A DNA stretch of 64,000 nt from Tabrizicola flagellatus. Lineage in GTDB: Bacteria > Pseudomonadota > Alphaproteobacteria > Rhodobacterales > Rhodobacteraceae. The DNA lies in assembly GCF_008271465.1 (NCBI RefSeq), contig NZ_VMDU01000010.1, positions 36,563-100,562 on the forward strand, read 5' to 3'. This document shows positions 36,110-45,021 of the stretch, in pieces. Each line of letters opens with the position of its first letter. Within the stretch, counting starts at the first letter, position 1. A program made the translations under genes and the position numbers. The notes under the pieces were generated by a model that did no database searches, was not told the origin of the DNA, and worked only from the letters and a program-made list of their open reading frames with translations.

Positions 36110-36520
36110 TTACTGGGCGACCGAGGCGAGGTAGGCCGCCACGTCCTCGCCGCCCGCGGCCAGCTTGAACGACATCTTGGATTTCGCCGCAGGATCGCCA
36201 AGCGCGGTCTTCAGGTATTCGGCGGGATTCGCGGTGTAGGCCGCGAGGCTTGCCTCGTCCCAAACGGCGCCGGTCGCGCCGAGCGCGGCGAGCGACTCGC
36301 CATACTTGAAGTCCGGGTCCGAGGCGATGCCCCGGCCGATGACGCCATAGAGATTCGGCCCCGTGCGGCCGCCCTTCTGGATCTCGGTCCCATCCGGCGC
36401 GACGATCGAATGGCAGGCCTTGCACTTCTTGAATTCCGCCTCGCCTGCGGCAGGGTCGCCAGCGAAGGCAGGTGCCGCAAGCGAAGCGACGGTCAAGCCA
36501 AGCAGGATGAATTTCTTCAT
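36110..36520 (-). CDS. cycA: Cytochrome c2/c550-type electron carrier
   Basis: The 136-residue product has a signal peptide (1-20, ending AAPAFA) and a class I c-type heme domain: CKACH heme site (about residues 33-37), GRTGPNLYGVIGR and the axial methionine in KSKMSFKL. The insertions around IVAPDGTEIQKGGRTGPN closely resemble Paracoccus c550 and Rhodobacter c2. It should carry electrons in the periplasm from the bc1 complex to the oxidase encoded next door. AGGACACC is the ribosome site. Confidence 0.92.
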   Translation of the reverse strand: MKKFILLGLTVASLAAPAFAGDPAAGEAEFKKCKACHSIVAPDGTEIQKGGRTGPNLYGVIGRGIASDPDFKYGESLAALGATGAVWDEASLAAYTANPAEYLKTALGDPAAKSKMSFKLAAGGEDVAAYLASVAQ

Positions 36521-36613
36521 GGTGTCCTCATGTGTCCCGGAGCGCCCTTGCCTGGCGCCTCCACGGCCGGAACATGGGGCCTGCTGCGCGTGATATGCAA
36601 TAGCATCTTGGTG

Positions 36614-37288
36614 CTATGCGACATCCTGTGCGGCGCAACGGCCCTGAAAACGGCGTGGAAAGGTGGCCATAAGAGCTGCGTCGAGATCGGCCATCGTCAC
36701 GGGAAGGCCCAGGTCCACAAGGCTGGTCACGCCATGGTCGCGGATGCCGCAGGGGACGATGCCGTCGAAATGCGACAGGTCGGGTTCCACGTTTACCGAG
36801 ATGCCGTGAAAGCTGACCCAGCGGCGCAGCTTGATCCCGATGGCGGCGATCTTGTCCTCGCGCGGGCTGCCGTCCGGGTTCGGCGCCTTGTCGGGCCGGG
36901 TGACCCAGACCCCGACGCGACCGGGGCGGATTTCGCCCTTCACGTTGAACTCGGCCAGGGTGTCGATGACCCAGCGTTCCAGCTCGCGCACGAAGCAGCG
37001 CACGTCCTGCCCGCGCGCCTTCACGTCGAGCATGGTGTAGATCACGCGCTGGCCCGGGCCGTGGTAGGTATATTGCCCGCCGCGACCAACGGGATAGACC
37101 GGGAAGCGGTCCGGTGCGATCAGGTCGGCCGGCCTGGCCGAGGTGCCGGCGGTGTATAGCGGCGGATGCTCGAGCAGCCAGATCGCCTCGCCGGCGGTCC
37201 CGGCGTTCATCGCGGCGACATGGGCCTCCATCGCGGCGAGGGTCTCGGGGTAGGGGGCCAGGCCGGGGATGTGGGTCCAGTCGACCAT
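36614..37288 (-). CDS. lipB: Octanoyl-ACP:protein transferase
   Basis: A 224-residue cytosolic enzyme transferring octanoate from ACP to the lipoyl domains of 2-oxoacid dehydrogenases. Signatures are [20 protein letters not shown], the lysine in [20 protein letters not shown] and the acyl-thioester cysteine in [18 protein letters not shown] upstream of ATG 37288 fixes the start. It is divergent from the interrupted peptidoglycan-binding gene and on the same strand as cycA and ctaD, but functionally separate. Confidence 0.96.
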   Translation of the reverse strand: MVDWTHIPGLAPYPETLAAMEAHVAAMNAGTAGEAIWLLEHPPLYTAGTSARPADLIAPDRFPVYPVGRGGQYTYHGPGQRVIYTMLDVKARGQDVRCFVRELERWVIDTLAEFNVKGEIRPGRVGVWVTRPDKAPNPDGSPREDKIAAIGIKLRRWVSFHGISVNVEPDLSHFDGIVPCGIRDHGVTSLVDLGLPVTMADLDAALMATFPRRFQGRCAAQDVA

Positions 37289-37390
37289 CTGAGGCCTCCG
37301 TTCGCTCGATCGTGGAAGAAATCCCGACTTCTCATATGCCGAACCCGTGGTCGGCTGATAGTCGGAATGTATTTCATTTGAGGTGATGTG

Positions 37391-38962
37391 ATGAAGGCCC
37401 GGACGTTCGCAACCGCCGCACTCGTGACCTCGGTTGCCCTTTCCCCGATCTCGCCCGTATCGACCCCCGCCCGTGCCGATGGCAAGGATTTCATTGCCGG
37501 CGCCATCATCGGCGGCCTGATCGGCGGGGCGGTCGCCAACGAGAACAACAAGAAGAAGCGGGTGGCGACCACCACGCGGACCAAGACGAAGTCCACGAAG
37601 TCCTCGATCAGCGCCGCCCGGCGCGAGGAGAACCGCGAGGTGCAGACCGCGCTGAACCATTTCGGCTACAACGTCGGCACGCCGGATGGCGCGATCGGGC
37701 CGAAGTCGCGCGCGGCGATCAGCAGTTAGCAGGCCTTTCTCGGATACGCGCCGACCGGCCAGCTGACCGAGCATGAGCGCACCATCCTTGTCACCTCCTA
37801 TCACCGCGCAGTCGCGGGCGGGCCGATGATCGCCTCGACCGTGGCGGGCAGCCCCTATGGCCTGAAGGCGGTTCTGGTCGCCCAGCGCGACGAGATGGCC
37901 GGCATCGCGCCAACGGGCGGCATGGCCGCGAACGGGGTGCCCGCGCCGGGGTCGGTGGCCGCGGCCGCGGCGGCGGCTCTGCCCACGCTTGCCCCTGTCG
38001 AGCCGGTGGCCCTGGCCCCGGTCGTGGAACCGGAGGTCGAGGAAGCCGCCGCCGAGCCGGGTCTGCCCTCGTTCATGAGCGAGGCCGGGGCCAAGGGCCC
38101 GCTGGCGTCGGAGTGCAACCGGATCGGCCTGACGACCACGGCCAATGGCGGGATGGTCACCGCCGAGACGATGCAGGACGCCAGCTTTGCGCTTGGTGAG
38201 CAGTTCTGCCTGGCGCGCAGCTTCGTCATCTCGAAAAGCGACGAGCTGACCGCGCAGATCGCCGGGTACACGCCCGACCAGATCGCCGGGCAATGCGCCG
38301 CCTTCGGGCCGGCGCTCAAGGACCACGTCGCGGCGCTGTCGCTGAAACCGGCGGCGGCCGTCCTGGAGGGGGTGGAGGGCTTTGTCCTGAAATCGGGCAT
38401 GTCTCCGGCGCAGTTGTCGGGGACGGCGAAAGTCTGCCTCGGGGTCGGCTATGCGCGGGATGACCTGGGCGTCGCCATCGGTTCGGCCCTTCTGCTGGCT
38501 GCGATGGGCGAGCGGGGCTATGCCGAGTTCCTGGGCCACCACCTGAGCCAGGGCTTCGGTGCCACCGAGCGGCCTGACCTGGCGATGGACTGGTACCAGA
38601 TGTCGCTGGATGCGATGGAGCAGGGCCAGATGGTCGTGGCCCCAGGCATGGCCGGGCGCGACGCGGTGATCCGCAAGGCCTCGTACACGATCAACGGCCG
38701 GGCCCACGAGCTGGAGTCCGAGCCGGTGATCCAGGAGGCCGCCCTGCCGGTCTTCGATCTGGTGCCCGAGGCGGCCGCGCCCGGGGACGCTGCGGCCCCG
38801 ACGGATGTCGCGGGTGTCGCGCCGGTCGCCCCGGTCGAGGAGGCTGCCGCCGCCCAGCTGGTTGCCGTGCCTGCCGCGCCGCAGGGTTCGATCATGAACA
38901 CTGGGGCGCAGGCGGCGATCATGGCGGCGCGGCTGCCGTTCATGCTGTTTTCCAGCAACTGA
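37391..38962 (+). pseudogene. Secreted peptidoglycan-binding protein interrupted by in-frame TAG
   Basis: ATG 37391 (after GAGGTGAT) opens a signal peptide, a Gly-rich glycine-zipper-like segment ([17 protein letters not shown]) and a PG_binding_1 domain ([20 protein letters not shown]). Codon 113 is TAG at 37727-37729. The same frame then runs on for 410 codons: the rest of the domain ([20 protein letters not shown]), an Ala/Pro linker and a C-terminal region with CARSF-like and cysteine-bearing helices to TGA 38962. Homologous domains have an aromatic residue where the TAG stands, so a single nonsense change explains it. It is either a pseudogene of a 523-residue protein, a sequencing error, or a readthrough case. 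Confidence 0.75.
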
Positions 38963-39048
38963 TCCGTAGCCGGACTGCGGGATGAAAATGCCCCTTTTCA
39001 TCCCGCGCGCCAGTCGCTAGATAGCGGGCGTCCGGAACGGGCCCACAT

Positions 39049-39135
39049 GCGGATGTGGCGGAATTGGTAGACGCGCAGCGTTGAGGTCGCTGTTCCTTAA
39101 CCGGAGTGAAAGTTCGAGTCTTTTCATCCGCACCA
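39049..39135 (+). tRNA. tRNA-Leu(GAG)
   Basis: The acceptor stem GCGGATG/CATCCGC is perfect, with CCA encoded (39133-39135). The anticodon arm CAGCG-TTGAGGT-CGCTG gives anticodon GAG for CUC/CUU. A long variable arm (about TTCCTTAACCGGA) and the T arm with GTTCGAGTC are present. The 87-base length fits a class II leucine tRNA. Confidence 0.95.
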
Positions 39136-39156
39136 GGGTCCGCCGGACGAAGCCAG

Positions 39157-39187
39157 GGGCGTGGGGGATAACCCCGCGCCCTTTGCC
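39157..39187 (+). terminator. tRNA-Leu terminator
   Basis: GGGCGTGGGG (39157-39166) and CCCCGCGCCC (39172-39181) form a 10-bp stem with one G-T pair and a GATAA loop, followed by TTTGCCTTT. Confidence 0.8.
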
Positions 39188-39421
39188 TTTCCGGCCTTGT
39201 CGATCCACAGGCGGGCCGACTTTTCTTGCATGGCTCGCAGGCAAATTGACTGCTCGAGCGCCAGAATCTGAGCGTTCTTCCTTCTGCGGCGCAAACGGGC
39301 CCGATCACGTCGCCAAAGTGCCTTTCGGCGTCGAAAATGTGCGTTGCATTGGGGAAAAGCTTTCGCTTAAGTCGAATCCACTCAGAGGGCGGAAAGCCCC
39401 GGAACCATCAGGGAGACACGG

Positions 39422-40522
39422 GTGACGCAAGAGCCCCGCACCGACGCTTTCGTCGCTTTCGAGCACGTTCAGAAGAGCTATGACGGCGTCACGCTGGTCG
39501 TGAAGGACCTGAACCTGACGATCGGCAAGGGCGAGTTCCTGACCATGCTGGGGCCGTCGGGGTCGGGCAAGACGACCTGCCTGATGATGCTGGCCGGGTT
39601 CGAGACGGCGACACATGGCGAGATCCGGCTGGACGGGCGCCCGATCAACCAGGTCCCGCCGCACAAGCGCGGGATCGGGATGGTGTTCCAGAACTATGCG
39701 CTGTTCCCGCACATGACGGTGGCCGAAAACCTGGCCTTTCCGCTGGAAGTCCGGGGCATGGGCAAGGACGAGCGCGAGGTGAAGATCAAGCGCGCACTGG
39801 ACATGGTGCAGATGGGCGCGTTTGCCAATCGCCGCCCCGCGCAGCTGTCGGGCGGCCAGCAGCAGCGGATCGCGCTGGCGCGGGCGCTGGTCTTCGACCC
39901 CAAGCTCGTGCTGATGGACGAACCCCTGGGCGCGCTGGACAAGCAGCTGCGCGAACACATGCAGTTCGAGATCAAGCACCTGCATGAGAACCTCGGGATC
40001 ACGGTGGTCTACGTCACCCATGACCAGGGCGAGGCGCTGACCATGTCGGACCGCGTGGCCGTGTTCAACGACGGCCGGATCCAGCAGCTTGCCCCGCCCG
40101 CCGACCTCTACGAGCGCCCGGAAAACAGCTTCGTGGCCCAGTTCATCGGCGAGAACAACAAGCTGCCCGGCACGATCGAGGAGCTGTCGGGCGACAAGGC
40201 GCTGGTGCGGCTGGCGACCGGAGAACTGATCGACGCGACCCCGGTCAACGTGCGCGAGAAGGGGCAGAAGACCCTGGTCTCGATCCGGCCCGAGCGGGTG
40301 GAGTTCAAGCCCGAGATGATGCCGCCCGGCGCCCATACGCTGGATGCCGAGGTGGTCGAGGTGATCTACATGGGCGACATCCTGCGCGTCGTGCTGAAGG
40401 TCGCGGGGTCGGACGACTTCGTGATGAAGATGCGCAACACGCTGGGGCAGACCAGGCTGACCTCCGGCCAGAAGATCAAGGTGGGCTGGCATCCCCAGGA
40501 TGCCCGCGCGCTGGACCCTTGA
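39422..40522 (+). CDS. potA: Polyamine-type ABC transporter ATP-binding protein
   Basis: A 366-residue cytosolic ATPase: Walker A GPSGSGKTTCL, Q-loop VFQNYALFPHM, signature LSGGQQQRIALARALV, Walker B LVLMDEPLGALD and H-loop VTHDQGEAL, followed by a TOBE-type domain (VSIRPERVEFKPEMMPPGAH and on). This is the PotA/FbpC-like subgroup. The GTG at 39422 follows GGGAGAC. It leads a four-gene operon (ATPase, binding protein, two permeases) for spermidine/putrescine-like substrates. The exact substrate is inferred from the family. Confidence 0.9.
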   Translation: MTQEPRTDAFVAFEHVQKSYDGVTLVVKDLNLTIGKGEFLTMLGPSGSGKTTCLMMLAGFETATHGEIRLDGRPINQVPPHKRGIGMVFQNYALFPHMTVAENLAFPLEVRGMGKDEREVKIKRALDMVQMGAFANRRPAQLSGGQQQRIALARALVFDPKLVLMDEPLGALDKQLREHMQFEIKHLHENLGITVVYVTHDQGEALTMSDRVAVFNDGRIQQLAPPADLYERPENSFVAQFIGENNKLPGTIEELSGDKALVRLATGELIDATPVNVREKGQKTLVSIRPERVEFKPEMMPPGAHTLDAEVVEVIYMGDILRVVLKVAGSDDFVMKMRNTLGQTRLTSGQKIKVGWHPQDARALDP

Positions 40523-40578
40523 TGAAGACGGCCGGCGACCCCGGCCCGTGACCAGTAAACCAGAACAGGGAGCAAGAC

Positions 40579-41646
40579 ATGAAGAAGACCCTCATCCTTT
40601 CGACCGCGCTGATCAGCCTGGGCTTTGCCGCCCATGCTGACGTGACGGTCATGTCCTGGGGCGGCGCCTATGGCGCGGCCCAGACCGAAGCCCATGTGAA
40701 GCCGTGGTCGGCCAAGACGGGCAACGCCGCCGTCATGGTGGACAGCGACAACCCCGCGCCGGCGATCAAGGCCATGGTGGAAGCCGGCAACGTCACCGTC
40801 GATGTCGCCTCGGTCGAATACGCTGATGCGATCCGCCTGTGCGACGAAGGCATCCTCGAGCCGATCGACGCCTCGAAGCTGCCGGCGGGCGCGGACGGAA
40901 CCCCGGCCACCGATGACTTCCTGCCCGGCGCCATTACCGAGTGCGGCGTCTCGACCGACATCTGGTCGAACGTCTTCGCCTACGACACGACCAAGTTCCC
41001 CGAAGGCCCGAAGACCGCTGCCGACTTCTTCGATCTGGAGAAGTTCCCCGGCAAGCGCGGCCTGCGCAAGGGCGCCAAGGCGGTGCTGGAATTCGCGCTG
41101 ATTGCCGATGGCGTGCCGGTCTCCGAGGTCTACAGCGTGCTCTCCACCCCGGAGGGCGTGGACCGCGCCTTCGCCAAGCTCGACACGATCAAGAGCCAGG
41201 TCGTCTGGTGGGAGGCCGGCGCACAGCCGCCGCAGCTTCTGGCCGACGGTGAGGTCGCCATGACCACCGCCTACAACGGCCGGATCTTCAACGCGGTGAT
41301 CGAGGAAGGCAAACCCTTCCAGATCGTCTGGGACGGCCAGATCTACGAGAACGAGATGTATGTCGTTCCGAAGGGCGCGCCGAACAAGGATCTGGCGATG
41401 GACTTCATCGCCTATGCGACCTCGACCGAGGGCCTGCGCGCCCAGGCGCAGAACATCTCCTACGGTCCGGCCCGCAAGTCGGCGATGAAGGAAGAGCTGA
41501 TCTTCAAGGACGGCAAAACGGTCATGGCGCCCCATCTGCCCACCGCGCCCGAGAACATGACCAATGCGCTGGAAACCTCGTCCGAGTTCTGGGTCGATCA
41601 TGATGCCGAACTGAACGAGCGCTTCCAGGCCTGGCTGAGCCAGTAA
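40579..41646 (+). CDS. Periplasmic substrate-binding protein, spermidine/putrescine type
   Basis: The 355-residue product has a signal peptide (MKKTLILSTALISLGFAAHA). The mature protein is a PotD/PotF-like binding protein: VTVMSWGGAYGAAQTEAHVK at the start, VASVEYADAIRLCDEGILEP and WWEAGAQPPQLLADGEVAMT in the hinge and ligand region. AGGGAGC precedes the ATG. It delivers the solute to the downstream permeases. A possible ATG for the next gene overlaps its stop (TAATG). Some relatives bind other amines, so the ligand is not certain. Confidence 0.9.
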   Translation: MKKTLILSTALISLGFAAHADVTVMSWGGAYGAAQTEAHVKPWSAKTGNAAVMVDSDNPAPAIKAMVEAGNVTVDVASVEYADAIRLCDEGILEPIDASKLPAGADGTPATDDFLPGAITECGVSTDIWSNVFAYDTTKFPEGPKTAADFFDLEKFPGKRGLRKGAKAVLEFALIADGVPVSEVYSVLSTPEGVDRAFAKLDTIKSQVVWWEAGAQPPQLLADGEVAMTTAYNGRIFNAVIEEGKPFQIVWDGQIYENEMYVVPKGAPNKDLAMDFIAYATSTEGLRAQAQNISYGPARKSAMKEELIFKDGKTVMAPHLPTAPENMTNALETSSEFWVDHDAELNERFQAWLSQ

Positions 41647-41699
41647 TGACGACCTGGCCGGGCGCAGGGACTGCGCCCGGCCTATCCGGCGAGGCAGGT

Positions 41700-42953
41700 A
41701 TGGCCGAAGCGATCCCCGAACAACTCACGACCGCCGACGGACGGCCCCTGAAGGCTGCGCTCCAGGCCGCGCAGGCGCGCGCAAAGCGCCGTGCCCTGCT
41801 TCTGGTGCTGCCGCTTCTCCTGTTCGTTCTGCTCACCTTCCTGGTACCGATCGCCTACATGCTGAAACGGTCCTTCGAACATGACGGCTTCGCCTCGGCG
41901 GCTCCGGCACTGGTCGAATGGTTCCGGGCCAACCCCGGTTTCGACCCGGCCAACCCGCCGGAGGAAGCCTATGCCGCGCTGGTGAAGGACCTGGCGCGGA
42001 TGCAGACGGAAAAGACCACTGGCATGGCCGGAACCCGGATCAACTATTCGGTGCCCGGCACGATCAGCCTGTTCAAGAAGGGCGCGCGCGAGGCTGCGAC
42101 CCTGACCCCGCCCTACAAGGAGGCGCTGATCGCGGTGGATGCCGACTGGGCCAAGCCGGCCCTCTGGCGCGGCATGGAGTCCGCAAGCCATGTCTACACG
42201 ACCGAATTCTACAAGGTCGCCTCCGACATGAAGCTGACCGACGACGGCTGGAGCCGCGCGCCCGAGCGCGACCGGATCTATCTCTACCTCTTCGGCAAGA
42301 CCTTCCTGATCTCGGCGATCATCACCGTCCTGTGCCTGCTGCTGGCCTTTCCGGTCGCCCATCTTCTGGCGACCCTGCCGATGGCGAAGTCATCGCTCCT
42401 GATGATCCTTGTCCTGTTGCCGTTCTGGACCTCGCTGCTGGTGCGGACAACCTCCTGGATCGTGCTGTTGCAGGAGCAGGGGGTGGTCAACAGTCTCCTG
42501 GTCGGCAGCGGGCTGATCGATACCGACGGCCGGTTGCAGATGATGTACAACATGACCGGCACCATCGTCGCGATGACGCATGTGCTCTTGCCGTTCATGA
42601 TCCTGCCGCTCTATTCCGTGATGCGGGTGATCCCGCCGAGCTATGCCCGTGCGGCGCGGTCGCTCGGGGCGACGAGCTGGACCACCTTCCGCCGCATCTA
42701 TCTGCCGCAGACCCTGCCCGGGATCGCGGCCGGGTCGCTGCTGGTCTTCATCCTTGCGGTCGGCTACTACATCACCCCGGCGCTGGTCGGCGGCGCGGAC
42801 GGGCAGCTGATCTCGAACCTGATCAGCTTCCACATGAGCAAGTCGAACTGGTCGCTGGCCGCCGCCATCGCCGCGATGCTCCTGGCGTCGATCCTGTTGC
42901 TCTACTGGCTCTACGACCGGCTGATCGGCATCGACCGCCTGAAGTTCGGCTGA
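41700..42953 (+). CDS. ABC transporter permease, PotB/PotH type
   Basis: The 417-residue inner-membrane permease has a first helix at LLLVLPLLLFVLLTFLVPIA. About 130 mostly hydrophilic residues (roughly 45-180, containing AALVKDLARMQTEKTTGM and SHVYTTEFYKVASDMKLTDD) sit before the next helix, an insertion not seen in Escherichia PotB. The EAA loop is ARAARSLGATSWTTFRRIYL. I chose ATG 41700 because GAGGCAGG precedes it; the overlapping ATG at 41646 has no ribosome site. It pairs with the next permease. Confidence 0.85.
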   Translation: MAEAIPEQLTTADGRPLKAALQAAQARAKRRALLLVLPLLLFVLLTFLVPIAYMLKRSFEHDGFASAAPALVEWFRANPGFDPANPPEEAYAALVKDLARMQTEKTTGMAGTRINYSVPGTISLFKKGAREAATLTPPYKEALIAVDADWAKPALWRGMESASHVYTTEFYKVASDMKLTDDGWSRAPERDRIYLYLFGKTFLISAIITVLCLLLAFPVAHLLATLPMAKSSLLMILVLLPFWTSLLVRTTSWIVLLQEQGVVNSLLVGSGLIDTDGRLQMMYNMTGTIVAMTHVLLPFMILPLYSVMRVIPPSYARAARSLGATSWTTFRRIYLPQTLPGIAAGSLLVFILAVGYYITPALVGGADGQLISNLISFHMSKSNWSLAAAIAAMLLASILLLYWLYDRLIGIDRLKFG

Positions 42954-42963
42954 GGACACCGCC

Positions 42964-43935
42964 ATGGCCCTTCCCACCTATGCCACGCCGCTGGAACGCA
43001 TCTGGTACTACGCCTTCCGGGTGATCTGCGCGCTGATCTTCCTCTTCCTGATCGCGCCGATCCTGGTGGTGATTCCGCTCTCGTTCAACGTCGAGCCCTA
43101 TTTCACCTTCACCGAGAAGATGCTGACGCTGGACCCCGAAGGCTACAGCCTGCGCTGGTACGACGCGCTCTTGACCTTCGGCCATCCCAATGCCGAGGCG
43201 CCGCGCGACGCGCAGTGGTGGTCCACCGTCTGGGAACGCGCGACCTGGGTGCAGGCGGCGAAGAATTCCTTCTGGGTCGGGATCTGGGCCACGATCCTCG
43301 CGACGACGCTGGGCACGATCGCGGCGCTGGGGCTGTCGCGGCCCGAGATGCCCTACCGGCGGCTGATCATGGCGCTGCTCATCAGCCCGATGATCGTGCC
43401 GATCATCATCATCGCGGTGGGGATGAGCTTCTTCTTCGCCAAGGCCTGCGTGGCGCCGGACAGCGCCATGGGGCTGCTGTTCGGCTGGGCCCTGTCCGAG
43501 AAGGGGTGCCTGGCGAACTCGCATCTCGGGGTGATCATGGCCCATGCGGTGCTGGGGATCCCTTTCGTCATCATCACGGTGACGGCGACGCTGTCGGGCT
43601 TCGACCAGTCGCTGATCCGGGCGGCACAGTCGCTGGGGGCGAATCCGCGCACGACCTTCTTCAAGGTCATCATGCCGCTGATCCTGCCGGGCGTGATCTC
43701 GGGGGCGCTGTTCGCCTTCGTCACCTCGTTCGACGAGGTGGTGGCGGTTCTGTTCATCGCGGGGCCCGATCAGCAGACGATTCCGCGGCAGATGTTCAAC
43801 GGGATCCGCGAGGCGATCTCGCCGGCGATCCTGGCGGTGGCGACGATCCTGGTGGTGATCTCGGTGGCACTTCTGACCACGGTCGAACTGTTGCGGCGGC
43901 GGTCGGACCGGCTGCGCGGGGTGACGGGGCGCTGA
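42964..43935 (+). CDS. ABC transporter permease, PotC/PotI type
   Basis: A 323-residue inner-membrane permease with six or so helices (ALIFLFLIAPILVVIPLSFN, LIMALLISPMIVPIIIIAVG and others) and the EAA loop IRAAQSLGANPRTTFFKVIM near residue 220. A smaller hydrophilic insertion after the first helix (about residues 45-95) matches the extended form of its partner. GAGGAC precedes ATG 42964, ten bases after the first permease. It ends the operon, ahead of a dispersed repeat. Confidence 0.9.
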   Translation: MALPTYATPLERIWYYAFRVICALIFLFLIAPILVVIPLSFNVEPYFTFTEKMLTLDPEGYSLRWYDALLTFGHPNAEAPRDAQWWSTVWERATWVQAAKNSFWVGIWATILATTLGTIAALGLSRPEMPYRRLIMALLISPMIVPIIIIAVGMSFFFAKACVAPDSAMGLLFGWALSEKGCLANSHLGVIMAHAVLGIPFVIITVTATLSGFDQSLIRAAQSLGANPRTTFFKVIMPLILPGVISGALFAFVTSFDEVVAVLFIAGPDQQTIPRQMFNGIREAISPAILAVATILVVISVALLTTVELLRRRSDRLRGVTGR

Positions 43936-43938
43936 GGG

Positions 43939-44009
43939 GGGTTCGTCGTGCGCCTGCGGCTTCTCCTCGCGGGTGGTCAGCGAGGAGTGACGCAGTCATC
44001 GACGAGCGG
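43939..44009. repeat. Dispersed intergenic palindromic repeat, copy 3
   Basis: The core at about 43944-43969 (CGTCGTGCGCCTGCGGCTTC and on) matches copy 2 at 25 of 26 and copy 1 at 22 of 26 positions. The inner hairpin TCCTCGC (43964-43970) with GCGAGGA (43980-43986) is perfect; outer TCGTCG and CGACGA can also pair. It separates the convergent ABC operon and the AEC carrier gene. Confidence 0.65.
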
Positions 44010-44948
44010 TCAGGGCAGGAGGTGCAGCCAGCCCCAGGCGGTCAGGATCGAGGCGGCGGTTGCCACCAGCACGCTTGAGGCGTTGACCCTTTTGCCCACC
44101 CCATACATGTGGGCGAACATGTAGGCGTTGACCCCGGGGGCCATGGCGGCGGTCACCACGGCCGAGCGGAGCGCGTCGGTCCCGAGGTGGAAGACCTGCG
44201 TGCCAAGCGCCCAGGTCACTGCCGGGTGCAGGATCAGCGAGGCGAGCGTCACCATGAGGACCGGGCCGATGTCGCCCTCGATCCGGTAGCGCACGAGGAC
44301 GCCGCCGAGGCCGAAGAGTGCCACCGGGATGGCCGAGCGCGCGATCATGTCGATGCCGGACCAGAATACCTCGGGCAGGGGGTTGCCGGCCAGGTTGACC
44401 GCAAAGCCGAGCAGGATGCCGATCACCAGCGACTGCGACAGGATTGCCCGGCCGATCTGGCGCAGCAGGGCCGCGCCCGAGAGCCCGCGCCCCCGCGTCC
44501 GCGCCCATTCCATCAGCGCGATGCCGAAGCCGTAGAGCATGGGGGCGTGCAGCGAGATGATCGCGTAGTTGCCTTCAAGTGCCGCCGTGCCGTAGGCGCG
44601 TTCGGTGATGGCAAGGCCGAGGAGCAGGGAATTGGAGAACAGGCCGGCGAAGCCGATGGACACGGCATCGGGCATGGCGCGGTGGAAGATCAGCATGGCG
44701 CCGGCGAAGCAGGCGAAGAAGCCGGCGAAGGCCCCGGCGTAGAAGCTGACCATCAGGCCGGGGTCGTAGGCGGCGGAGAGGTCGAGATGGGCGATCGAGC
44801 GGAAGAGGAGGCAGGGCACGGCGAAGTTCTGCGCAAAGCGCATCAGCCCGTCGATGGCAGTTTCCGCGAGCAAGCCGGCGCGGACCGCGGCATAGCCGAA
44901 GCCGATCACCAGGAAGACGGGGAGGATGACATCGAGGAGTGCGCTCAT
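44010..44948 (-). CDS. AEC-family transporter (auxin efflux carrier type)
   Basis: A 312-residue inner-membrane carrier with about ten helices in two repeats: MSALLDVILPVFLVIGFGYA at the start, FAVPCLLFRSIAHLD and VALFGLGGVLVRY around the conserved crossing regions, and ending ASILTAWGWLHLLP. AEC proteins move organic acids or amino-acid-like solutes. It stands alone; a hairpin element lies just upstream of its start. Substrate unknown. Confidence 0.88.
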   Translation of the reverse strand: MSALLDVILPVFLVIGFGYAAVRAGLLAETAIDGLMRFAQNFAVPCLLFRSIAHLDLSAAYDPGLMVSFYAGAFAGFFACFAGAMLIFHRAMPDAVSIGFAGLFSNSLLLGLAITERAYGTAALEGNYAIISLHAPMLYGFGIALMEWARTRGRGLSGAALLRQIGRAILSQSLVIGILLGFAVNLAGNPLPEVFWSGIDMIARSAIPVALFGLGGVLVRYRIEGDIGPVLMVTLASLILHPAVTWALGTQVFHLGTDALRSAVVTAAMAPGVNAYMFAHMYGVGKRVNASSVLVATAASILTAWGWLHLLP

Positions 44949-44956
44949 GGCCGCTG

Positions 44957-45003
44957 TCGGACCGGGGGTTTCACACCCCCGGACCCCCGTGGAGTATTTG
45001 GGT
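44957..45003. repeat. GC hairpin with flanking GTGGAGTATTTG motif
   Basis: CCGGGGG (44962-44968) pairs perfectly with CCCCCGG (44976-44982) around TTTCACA and is followed by ACCCCCGTGGAGTATTTG. The whole string looks like a recurring Rhodobacterales intergenic element, but only one copy is seen here. It lies between the AEC start and the MBL 3' end. Confidence 0.4.
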
Positions 45004-45021
45004 AAAGGGCAAGCCCCAGGG

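Noticed and set aside
37727..37735. Programmed stop-codon readthrough
   Set aside because: TAG-CAG-GCC does not match the CARYYA context; a nonsense mutation is simpler, so it is annotated as a pseudogene.
39049..39135. Use of tRNA-Leu as an integration site
   Set aside because: Its 3' end is not repeated downstream in the window and no integrase is nearby.
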